From contig NZ_BSFN01000004.1 of assembly GCF_027922365.1 (NCBI RefSeq), positions 1 to 64,000 on the forward strand: 64,000 nucleotides of DNA, read 5' to 3'. The stretch is from Pseudomonas turukhanskensis. GTDB taxonomy: Bacteria; Pseudomonadota; Gammaproteobacteria; Pseudomonadales; Pseudomonadaceae. The position numbers were made by a program, and so were the translations under genes. The notes under the pieces were generated by a model. It saw only the letters and a list, made by a program, of their open reading frames with translations, was not told where the DNA came from and did not search any database. Shown here in pieces: positions 26,544-33,878 of the stretch (positions within the stretch are counted from its first letter, which is position 1; each line of letters starts with the position of its first letter).

Positions 26544-27317
26544 ATGGTGGTGTTGAGTTTGAGCGGCGCGGACAACGTGCGCAGTTTAAAGGGCATGCCG
26601 ACGGCAGATGGGCGACGCATCAATGGGCATCACATCGTCCGCTCGGATCAGTTGTACCGGCTGTCGTTCGAGGACTGGCACCGGTTGCAGCAACTGGGCG
26701 TCAAGACGGTGTGCGATCTGCGTAGCAGCGGGGAGCGGGAGCGTTATCCCAGCCGGTTGCCGGCCGACGATATGCAGCACTTGCACCTGGAAGTGACCGG
26801 CGACATGCGTGCCGACCCGCAGATCGCGGCCATGCTCGCCAATCACCCAGTGGCAGAGGGCGCGCGGCGAATGATGCTGGAAGTGTATCGGCGTTTGCCG
26901 GCGATGTTGGCGCCGCATCTGGCTAAATTGTTTGGCTTGTTTTCATCCGGCCGGGCGCCGGTGTTGATCCACTGCGCGGCGGGTAAAGACCGTACCGGCG
27001 TAGCGGTGGCGTTGCTGCTACATGCGCTGGGCGTAGCGCCGCAGCGGATCATGCTCGACTATTTGCTGTCCGCTCGCCGCTTTGGCGACCTGGATGGCGA
27101 GCGGCAGGAGGCGATGAGCAATGCGGTCAACCATATGGTGCGCCAGCCTGTCAGCGTGGCGGCGATAGACGCTGTGCTGGACGCGCGGCCGGAGTATCTG
27201 ATGGCGGCGTATGCAGCGATTGATGCTGAGTTTGGCGGCATCGAAAGCTATCTTCGGCGATTTAGCGGGTTGGATGAAACAGGCGTTCATACCTTGCGCA
27301 ATACGCTGCTCTCGTAG
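26544..27317 (+). CDS. Tyrosine-phosphatase-type (MptpB-like) phosphatase
   Basis: 257 residues of the Y_phosphatase3 group. The P-loop is HCAAGKDRTG with nucleophile Cys144 and Arg150 (C-x5-R); the KDR form is typical of lipid/protein dual-type bacterial phosphatases such as Mycobacterium MptpB. RSSGERERYPSRLP earlier in the sequence is a family block. It begins 3 bases after the APH-fold kinase stop. It could remove the phosphate the kinase adds, or act on phosphoinositide-like or phenolic phosphate esters; this is inference. Its TAG stop lies inside the repeat arm that follows. Confidence 0.83.
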   Translation: MVVLSLSGADNVRSLKGMPTADGRRINGHHIVRSDQLYRLSFEDWHRLQQLGVKTVCDLRSSGERERYPSRLPADDMQHLHLEVTGDMRADPQIAAMLANHPVAEGARRMMLEVYRRLPAMLAPHLAKLFGLFSSGRAPVLIHCAAGKDRTGVAVALLLHALGVAPQRIMLDYLLSARRFGDLDGERQEAMSNAVNHMVRQPVSVAAIDAVLDARPEYLMAAYAAIDAEFGGIESYLRRFSGLDETGVHTLRNTLLS

Positions 27318-27403
27318 GGCGAATATCCGCTACGCGGATATCCGCCGCCTCCCCTCGACGGCGGCGCATCGGCGGATATCGCCGGAGGCGATATTCGCCC
27401 TAC
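27314..27403. repeat. Palindromic repeat (GTAGGGCGAATATC family) between convergent genes
   Basis: Outer arms GTAGGGCGAATATC (27314-27327) and GATATTCGCCCTAC (27390-27403) are exact inverted copies; smaller GGATATCCGCC-type hairpins lie inside. The arms carry the TAG stop of the phosphatase (27315-27317) and, on the other strand, the TAG stop of the EamA gene (27400-27402). Confidence 0.85.
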
Positions 27404-28263
27404 GGACCGCGTTTTTTCTGAGCCAAGCCGATTCCTAACAAAATCATCCCGCCGCCCACCGCGTGGTAAAGGTGCAACGTTTCCCCCAGCATCAAAATCG
27501 CCAGCACCGCCGTAAACAACGGCACCAGATTCATCAGCACCGCCGTCTTCTCCGGTCCCAACGTCTCCAGCCCGCGCATCCACAACCCGGGCGCCATGGC
27601 CGAGGCAAACAGCCCAGCAAACAGCACCAGGGGAATGTTCTTCGCCGTCAGGGCAATGTCTGGCGCCAGCAGAAACGGCGGCACCAGCAGCAGCGTGCCG
27701 AACACAATCTGCACATACAGGCATTCCCAGGTCGGCAGCGGAATCTGCCAGCGCTTTACCAGCACGCAATACAGCGCATACGACAAGGTCGCCAGCAGCA
27801 TCAGCCACTCGCCACGGCCCACGCCGTGTTGCCACAGCGAAGGCAAATCACCAGCGGCCAACAGCCATGCCAAGCCAGCAAAGGAAATCAGCGCGCCGAC
27901 CACAAATAGCCGGGTAGGGCGGGTGTGCAGTACCGGTATGGCCAGCGCCACTGTCAGCAGCGGCAGCGTCGCCAGAATCAGACCCATGGACGTCGCGCTG
28001 ACCGTATGGGCAGCAAAGTAGGCCAGGGATTGATAGAGCGACATGCCCAGCAAGCCGAGCAGAAACAGCTTGGCTAGGTACGGGCGGATGGCCCGACGCA
28101 GGCGCCAGACCCTGGGTAGCAATACCGGCGACAGCACCAGTAAGGCGGTCAGCCAGCGATAGAACGAGATGGCGGCTGGGTCGATAACGCCCACCGACAG
28201 GCGATTGACCACGGTGCTCGCCGCCCAGATAAGGGTGGCAAGGATGGGGAAGAGCAGGTTCAT
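27400..28263 (-). CDS. EamA/DMT-family transporter
   Basis: 287 residues with about ten hydrophobic segments and two EamA repeats: the first begins at LFPILATLIWAASTVVNRLS, the second at EWLMLLATLSYALYCVLVKRW. Inner-membrane permease of the drug/metabolite transporter superfamily; substrates are amino acids, metabolites or drugs and cannot be assigned. Minus strand, about 50 bases downstream of an SDR gene in the same direction, so probably a two-gene operon. The stop codon lies in the repeat arm. Confidence 0.87.
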   Translation of the reverse strand: MNLLFPILATLIWAASTVVNRLSVGVIDPAAISFYRWLTALLVLSPVLLPRVWRLRRAIRPYLAKLFLLGLLGMSLYQSLAYFAAHTVSATSMGLILATLPLLTVALAIPVLHTRPTRLFVVGALISFAGLAWLLAAGDLPSLWQHGVGRGEWLMLLATLSYALYCVLVKRWQIPLPTWECLYVQIVFGTLLLVPPFLLAPDIALTAKNIPLVLFAGLFASAMAPGLWMRGLETLGPEKTAVLMNLVPLFTAVLAILMLGETLHLYHAVGGGMILLGIGLAQKKRGP

Positions 28264-28311
28264 AGGGATTCGCCCGGGGCGGAATCAAAAACATCGACGC
28301 TGATCTCGGCC

Positions 28312-29157
28312 TTATTGCGCCGCTTCATTACGCGCCTTGATTGTCGCCGCAAAGTCGCGCTTGAGCGTCGGGAAGTAAGCAATCTGCCCACCCATCCCGC
28401 CAGCGATGTCGATAGACGCCGCACTGATAAAGCTCGCGTACTCGCTGGACAGAAACAGCACCATGCCCGCCACGTCCTCCGGCTTGCCATAGCGCCCAAT
28501 CGGGACCACCTTCATGACCATCTCATCGAACTCTTCGCGGCTCACCCCGGGCCCCATTTCCTTGTAATGGCGGTCCCACTGGCCGGTATCAATCCAGCCC
28601 ATATTCAGGCTGTTGACCAGAATATTGTCCTTGGCCAGCGACATACCGAGCGAGCGGGAGAGGGCCACGCAGCTGGCGCGGTTTATCACCGAAGGAATGC
28701 CATCGGGCGTTGGCACCGTGCCGGCCAGGGCGTTGATCTCGATAATTCGTCCCCAGCGCTGCAAGCGCATGTGCGGAACGACGGCCTGAACAAAGCGGAA
28801 ATGCCCCATTTGCAACACATTGGCGTGTTCAAGAATGGCTTCCGGAGTGAGGGTGTCGAGGTTGCCGCTGCGGCCTTGGCCAGCGTTATTGACCAAAATG
28901 TCCACGCCGCCCCAGGCCTCGACCACCTCCGCCACAAAGTGTTGAACACCTGCGGTGTCGGTTACGTCCACCACACGTGCCAGCACGGCCTGGGCGTTTT
29001 CCTGCAACTGCGCGGCAGCAGCGTCTACCGCTTCCTGACTGCGGGCGCAGATCGCCACGCGGGCGCCTTCCAGGGCGAAAGCGCGAGCTATGGCAAGGCC
29101 TATGCCCCGCGAGGCGCCGGTGACAATCACACGTTTGCCGCTTAAATCAATGTTCAT
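28312..29157 (-). CDS. SDR-family protein lacking the Tyr-x3-Lys pair
   Basis: 281 residues with an intact cofactor motif TGASRGIGLAIA and NNAGQG. In the catalytic position the sequence reads PSVINRASCVALSRSL, so the Tyr and Lys of YxxxK are replaced by Ser and Arg. SDR subgroups with an NRAA/NRAS block in this place are known and annotated as 3-oxoacyl-ACP-reductase-like, with uncertain catalytic mechanism. Cofactor-dependent but unusual activity, or a non-enzymatic role, should be considered. The site at 29261 with a TATGTT -10-like hexamer on the minus strand places its promoter about 90 bases upstream. It is followed by the EamA gene. Confidence 0.85.
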   Translation of the reverse strand: MNIDLSGKRVIVTGASRGIGLAIARAFALEGARVAICARSQEAVDAAAAQLQENAQAVLARVVDVTDTAGVQHFVAEVVEAWGGVDILVNNAGQGRSGNLDTLTPEAILEHANVLQMGHFRFVQAVVPHMRLQRWGRIIEINALAGTVPTPDGIPSVINRASCVALSRSLGMSLAKDNILVNSLNMGWIDTGQWDRHYKEMGPGVSREEFDEMVMKVVPIGRYGKPEDVAGMVLFLSSEYASFISAASIDIAGGMGGQIAYFPTLKRDFAATIKARNEAAQ

Positions 29158-29568
29158 TTCAGGCCAGCTCCTATTGTTCTTGTAGGCTCGGCAGGGGTAC
29201 GCAGGCTGCCCCTCGGGTGGCTCATTTAAAGCGTAAAGTGCGCCGAGTGCAAAACATAATTGAACAGTTACCTATGTTGTGTGCAATATGCGTCGGAAGG
29301 TTTTTCCGGGTATTGCCAGCCAGGGAAGGTTTCAGAATGGCGAATCGAGATAGCATTCTGAATACAGAATCAAAATCTTTATATGGAATTATTATTTTTT
29401 CTCGGTTAATTTAATTTCAAGCCGCGAGGGCGTAACACCGCTTGGAGCACAAGCACTACCACCCGCGAAGGCTTAGGCGAGGTGCACAGCACCCGCACGT
29501 TACAGAGGTAGCAAGCGTTCACCCGACCTCACATAAACGACTGAAAATAAAAATAAAAGGTGGCTCGT
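29158..29568. promoter_or_regulatory. Divergent regulatory region of 411 bases, partly AT-rich
   Basis: Between the minus-strand SDR and the plus-strand DUF1302 gene. It contains the dyad at 29261-29285, a second short dyad ATTCTG-AATA-CAGAAT at 29355-29370, and an AT-rich tract at about 29365-29420. The leader ends with AAAAGGTGG before the DUF1302 start. An ORF-like stretch at 29217-29414 has no RBS or recognisable product and is not reported as a gene. Confidence 0.5.
29261..29285. promoter_or_regulatory. Dyad operator TGAACA-N13-TGTGCA
   Basis: Half-sites at 29261-29266 and 29280-29285. Read on the minus strand this is TGCACA-N13-TGTTCA, the same arrangement as at 60367, and it is followed there by a TATGTT -10-like hexamer. 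It therefore probably drives or controls the SDR-EamA pair; control of the DUF1302 gene 284 bases downstream is also possible. Confidence 0.5.
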
Positions 29569-31224
29569 ATGAAAGACATGACCAAGCATGGTCGGCACAT
29601 GTTCAGCCGCAGCGCCGTAGCGCTCGCGGTGCTCGGCAGCATGAGTTGCGCCCAGGCAATTTCGTTCGACCTAAGCAACCCCGACTACCGCCTGCGCTGG
29701 GACAACACCGTGCGTTACAACCTCGGTATGCGTATGGAAGGGCAGGACAAGCGCATCATGAACAACGCCACCAACGACGAGTCGGATGGCAAGTTCGATA
29801 AAGGCGATATTGTGACAAATCGTCTCGATGTGTTGAGCGAGATCGACTTCTCCTACCTCAACGAGTGGGGCGCACGCCTCAGCGCCGCCGGTTGGTACGA
29901 CAACGCCTATGACGACACCACGGTGAAAAGCAACGTCGGCGGGCAGACCAGCTATGACCGCGCCCGTTACAGCGACGAAGTAGAGCGCTATGTAAACGGT
30001 CCGTCGGGTGAAATTCTCGATGCCTTTGTATGGAAAAACTTCCAGCTCGGCGAAACCCCGGTCAACGTCAAAATCGGTCGTCACACCAATTACTGGGGTG
30101 AGGGCCTGCTGTTTGGCGCCCACTCGGTTTCCTACTCGCAAGCGCCAAGTGACGGCGTAAAAGCCGCCACCAGCCCGGGTATCGAGACAAAAGAAGTGTT
30201 TCTGCCTATCGGCCAGGTTTCGGCCAAGGCGCAGGTGGGCGATCACCTGTCGATTGCCGGTCAGTATTTCTATGAATGGGATTACACCCGTATCCCGTAC
30301 GGTGGCACCTACTTCGGCGCGGCCGACTTCCTGTTCGAGGGTCCGGACCAATTGCCCGCTGGTCCAGGTGCGCTCAAACGCTCGCCGTCCAAATACGGCC
30401 GCGACAACAATGCCAACTGGGGTGTGATGGCCAAGTACAACCTGGAGGAGATCGAATCGACCTTCGGCTTCTACTACCGCCAGTTCGATGACTACCAGCC
30501 TTGGCTGGCCCCTGAAATTCGCGCCACCAAAGGCGACTACCGCGTGGTGTACCCGCGTGGGGTGAAACTCGCCGGTATCAGCTTTGCCCGTGTGTTTGAT
30601 TCGGTCGCCGTGGGCAGCGAACTGTCGTACCGCAAAAACGGTGCGTTGAACGCCACCGGCGTCAGTGCCGTGGATGACGAAGGTCCGCGCGGTGACACCA
30701 TTCACTTTATCGCCAACGCCGTGTACGGCGTGCCGCGTAACTTTATTGCCAACAACGGAACGCTGGTTGGCGAGTTCGCTTATAGCCACCTGGACAAGGT
30801 CACCGAGCACGAAGAGCTGTTCAAGTACAAAGGCAACGCCGCCTGTACCGATGCGCGCACGCCGGGCATTGCCGGCTCTGGCGATGAGTCCGACGGTTGC
30901 TCCACCCGCGACTACTACGCGGTGGCGGTGAACTACACGCCGCAGTACCTGAATATCTTCCCGTCGTGGGATCTGGATGTACCGCTGACCATCAACTACG
31001 GCATTCACGGTAACGCTGCGACCGCCGGTGGCGGCAGTGAAGGCGCCATGGCCTGGTCCACCGGGGTGAAATTCACCTACCAGCAGCAGTACGAGTTCAG
31101 CCTGCGTTACGCTGACACCCGTGCCCAGTCGAAGAACCTGTCTGGTGACCGCGTAGGCGGTAACGGCGGCATCGGCAACACCGATCGCGGCTGGCTGGCC
31201 TTCACGTTCAAAACCTCCTTCTGA
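29569..31224 (+). CDS. DUF1302-family outer-membrane protein (cassette 3)
   Basis: 551 residues from the ATG at 29569 with AAAAGGTGG upstream; the signal peptide ends near SCAQA. It is a near-copy of the 20949 product along its full length (shared YRLRWDNTVRYNLGM, DESDGKFDKGDIVTNR, WKNxxLG blocks and GRHTNYWGEGLLFGAH). It heads the largest operon-like run, which continues through DUF1329, YCF48-type protein, MMPL/RND, VOC, enoyl-CoA hydratase, SDR and FAD enzyme. In this cassette the DUF1302/DUF1329 pair is joined to an energised transporter, so a trans-envelope system is plausible. Confidence 0.88.
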   Translation: MKDMTKHGRHMFSRSAVALAVLGSMSCAQAISFDLSNPDYRLRWDNTVRYNLGMRMEGQDKRIMNNATNDESDGKFDKGDIVTNRLDVLSEIDFSYLNEWGARLSAAGWYDNAYDDTTVKSNVGGQTSYDRARYSDEVERYVNGPSGEILDAFVWKNFQLGETPVNVKIGRHTNYWGEGLLFGAHSVSYSQAPSDGVKAATSPGIETKEVFLPIGQVSAKAQVGDHLSIAGQYFYEWDYTRIPYGGTYFGAADFLFEGPDQLPAGPGALKRSPSKYGRDNNANWGVMAKYNLEEIESTFGFYYRQFDDYQPWLAPEIRATKGDYRVVYPRGVKLAGISFARVFDSVAVGSELSYRKNGALNATGVSAVDDEGPRGDTIHFIANAVYGVPRNFIANNGTLVGEFAYSHLDKVTEHEELFKYKGNAACTDARTPGIAGSGDESDGCSTRDYYAVAVNYTPQYLNIFPSWDLDVPLTINYGIHGNAATAGGGSEGAMAWSTGVKFTYQQQYEFSLRYADTRAQSKNLSGDRVGGNGGIGNTDRGWLAFTFKTSF

Positions 31225-31251
31225 ACAACTATAAAAACGGAGACCGTCTGA

Positions 31252-32616
31252 ATGAAACGACAATTAGCCTTATCCGTTGCACTGCTTGGCTTTGCTAGCG
31301 TTAGCATGGCAGCAGTCAGCCCAGAGGAAGCCGCTCAGATCGGCAAAACCCTGACCGCCTTTGGCGCGATTCAGGCTGGCAACGCAGAAGGCACCATTCC
31401 GCCTTATGAAGGTGGCCTGACCAAAGCACCTGCCGACTTCAAACCGGAAAGCGGCTTTTGGGCCGACCCCTTCCGCGATGAAAAACCGCTGTTCCGTATT
31501 GACTCGAAAAACGTCGCGCAATACGCCGACAAGTTGAGCGAAGGGCAGAAAGAAGTCCTGAAGAAAAACCCGGACTACTACTTCGACATCTACCCAAGCC
31601 ACCGCACCACGGCTTACCCGCAAGACGTGCTGGACGCCACCACTCGCAACGCTACCACCTGCAACACGCTGAAAGACGGCTTGGCAGTGGACGTGGCATG
31701 CCGTGGCGGCCTGCCATTCCCGATTCCAAAAACCGGCAACGAGGTGATTTGGAACCAGCAGCTGCGCTACAAAATCGGCCACGGGTATTCCACCACCAGC
31801 TCGTCCAATAGCTGGGTAATGGATGCCAACGGTCAGCGCACCAAAGCCGCTGAACAGGCCACGTTTGAAGAGCAGCCGTATTACCAAACGGCGCAAACCG
31901 ACCGTGACCCCAACATGTATGCGCGCGTGTACTCGCTGAACAACTACCCGGCGCGTCGCTCTGGTGAAGTCACTGGCATCAACGACTACCTGGACCCGAC
32001 GGAAAAACCACGTCGCGCGTTCAGCTATTCGCCCGGCCAACGCCGCGTGAAATTGGCGCCCGAGTTTTCCTTCGATACCCCGGTTCCAAGCCAGGGCGGC
32101 GTGACCCTGTTTGACGAACTGCAAATGTTCTCGGGCAGCCAGGACCGCTTCGATTACAAACTGGTTGGCCGTAAGGAAATGTTCATTCCTGCCAACGCCT
32201 ACAAGTTCTATTTCGAGTGCAAGCAGGATGAGCAATTCCTCAAAAGCACCGCCAACCCGGCCTGCGAGCGGTGGGAACTGCACCGCGTGTGGGTGGTGGA
32301 AGCCACGCTAAAACCTGGCAAGCGCCACGTGTACAGCAAACGCACCTACTACCTTGACGAAGACAACTACGGTATCGGCCTGTACGACGCCTGGGACCAA
32401 GGTGGCACGCTGTATCGCAGCATCTTCCTGAGCGGTGTGCAGATCTACGACAAAACCCTGCCGTACAACGTGAAAAACGTTGTGTACGACTTCAACAAAG
32501 GCATGTGGGCATTGCTCAACGATGGCCTGAAGGGCGGCTACAAGTTTGTCGACAAACCACGCAGCGAACGGGACATGAACCCGGAAGCCATCGTGGCCCG
32601 CGAGACCCAGCGCTAA
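31252..32616 (+). CDS. DUF1329-family protein (cassette 3)
   Basis: 454 residues; signal peptide MKRQLALSVALLGFASVSMA. Highly similar to the 22642 product through the whole length, including AAQIGKTLTAFGAIQAGNAEG, EKPLFRIDSKNVAQYADKL and CERWELHRVWVVEATLKPGK. It starts 27 bases after the DUF1302 stop with CGGAGA upstream. Downstream, a strong hairpin separates it from the YCF48-type gene. Predicted periplasmic partner of the DUF1302 barrel. Confidence 0.88.
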   Translation: MKRQLALSVALLGFASVSMAAVSPEEAAQIGKTLTAFGAIQAGNAEGTIPPYEGGLTKAPADFKPESGFWADPFRDEKPLFRIDSKNVAQYADKLSEGQKEVLKKNPDYYFDIYPSHRTTAYPQDVLDATTRNATTCNTLKDGLAVDVACRGGLPFPIPKTGNEVIWNQQLRYKIGHGYSTTSSSNSWVMDANGQRTKAAEQATFEEQPYYQTAQTDRDPNMYARVYSLNNYPARRSGEVTGINDYLDPTEKPRRAFSYSPGQRRVKLAPEFSFDTPVPSQGGVTLFDELQMFSGSQDRFDYKLVGRKEMFIPANAYKFYFECKQDEQFLKSTANPACERWELHRVWVVEATLKPGKRHVYSKRTYYLDEDNYGIGLYDAWDQGGTLYRSIFLSGVQIYDKTLPYNVKNVVYDFNKGMWALLNDGLKGGYKFVDKPRSERDMNPEAIVARETQR

Positions 32617-32646
32617 ACCACGCGCCGCAGTAACCGCTGTTTCTGC

Positions 32647-32675
32647 CACGTCATCGCCTTTGCGGCGGTGACGTG
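32647..32675 (+). other. Strong intra-operon hairpin
   Basis: CACGTCATCGCC (32647-32658) pairs with GGCGGTGACGTG (32664-32675) around a TTTGC loop, a 12-bp stem with one G-T wobble and no T run. It lies between the DUF1329 and YCF48-type genes and could act as an mRNA-processing or 3'-protection element that sets higher levels of the first two gene products. Confidence 0.55.
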
Positions 32676-32708
32676 AGCAGACCACCTGGCATGGTGAGGA
32701 CAAAAATA

Positions 32709-33842
32709 ATGATTAGCCAAAGCCTTGTACGACCCAACCGTTCCATCGCGCAGTTGTTTAGCGCCACTGTTATTTCTTTGCTGCTGGTCAGCCCTGGTCT
32801 GGTGCACGCGGCAAACGCCGCCATCGACCCGTTGAACGAGCAGTCGCAACACCTCGAAGCCCCGCTGGCCGCGCCGCTGATTGGCGTGGCGCGCGCCGGC
32901 AGCGTGCTGGTCGGTGTAGGCCTGCACGGCCTGATTCAGCGCTCCGCCGACAACGGCAAAACCTGGCAGCAAGTGAGTAGCCCGGTGTCCAGCGACTTCA
33001 CCCAAGTGCGCTTTAGCGACGCCAATAACGGCTGGATTGTCGGCCACGATTCTGTGGTGCTGCACAGCACCGACGCCGGCGCCACCTGGGCCGTGCAGTT
33101 AGACGGCCGCAAACTGCTGACCTTGCTTAACGACACCTACGGCAAACGCGCCGAGCAAGGCGATGAAGCGGCCGCTGATATGGTGCAGGAAGTCAGCCGC
33201 GCCATGGGCACGTCGGCCACGCCGGACGTGATGCCCGCGCCGCTCCTCGACGTACTGTTTGACGCCAATGGCCACGGCTTTGCTGTCGGCGCCTTCGGCA
33301 TGATCGTGCGCAGCGACGACGCCGGCAAAACCTGGCAGCCGTGGATCGAACGCGCCGACAACGACCGCCGCATGCACTTGTATGGCTTGGCGCAACGCGA
33401 CGGCATTTTCTATATCAGCGGTGAGCAAGGCTTGGTGCTGCGCCTCGACACCCGTCTGCCCGCCGACCAACAACGCTTTGTAAAACTCGACACCCCGTAC
33501 ACCGGCACCTACTTCGGCGTTACCGCGCTCGACCACTTGCTGGTGGCCTACGGACTGCGCGGCAATCTGTTTGTCAGCCGTGACGACGGTGCGCAATGGC
33601 AACAGCTGAACACCGAGCTCAGCAGCAGCTTGGTCAGCATCATCGAGCAGGGCAATGCCTTGATCGTGGTGAGCCAGGGTGGGCAATTGGTCAGCATTGA
33701 TCGGGACAGTTTGCAGGTCACGCCGCTGGCCGATGCGCGGGTAGGCGAGGTGTATGCCGCCAGCGCCACCGAGACGGCCGGCAGCCTGGTTATCACGCGC
33801 TTTAGCGGCGCCAAGGTCATCGATATCGCCCAGGCCAACTAA
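32709..33842 (+). CDS. YCF48/BNR-repeat beta-propeller protein, secreted
   Basis: 377 residues from the ATG at 32709 (GTGAGGA upstream). Signal peptide of about 35 residues ending near LVHAANA. Four Asp-box repeats of the S-x-D-x-G-x-T-W type are visible: SADNGKTW, STDAGATW, SDDAGKTW and SRDDGAQW, predicting a seven-bladed or similar propeller. Such proteins are often encoded between DUF1302/DUF1329 genes and MMPL-type RND genes. It begins 92 bases after DUF1329 and ends 36 bases before the RND gene. A role as periplasmic adaptor or assembly factor for the transporter is inference; family relatives assist photosystem II assembly in cyanobacteria. Confidence 0.82.
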   Translation: MISQSLVRPNRSIAQLFSATVISLLLVSPGLVHAANAAIDPLNEQSQHLEAPLAAPLIGVARAGSVLVGVGLHGLIQRSADNGKTWQQVSSPVSSDFTQVRFSDANNGWIVGHDSVVLHSTDAGATWAVQLDGRKLLTLLNDTYGKRAEQGDEAAADMVQEVSRAMGTSATPDVMPAPLLDVLFDANGHGFAVGAFGMIVRSDDAGKTWQPWIERADNDRRMHLYGLAQRDGIFYISGEQGLVLRLDTRLPADQQRFVKLDTPYTGTYFGVTALDHLLVAYGLRGNLFVSRDDGAQWQQLNTELSSSLVSIIEQGNALIVVSQGGQLVSIDRDSLQVTPLADARVGEVYAASATETAGSLVITRFSGAKVIDIAQAN

Positions 33843-33878
33843 GCGGCCCCGGCACGATTCCCCTACTGGAAAGAAGAT

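Noticed and set aside
29217..29414. 65-codon frame in the AT-rich divergent region
   Set aside because: No RBS, no homology recognised and lies across probable regulatory sites.
29671..31263. Long minus-strand open frame opposite the third DUF1302 gene
   Set aside because: Same reasons; the plus-strand protein has signal peptide and paralogues.
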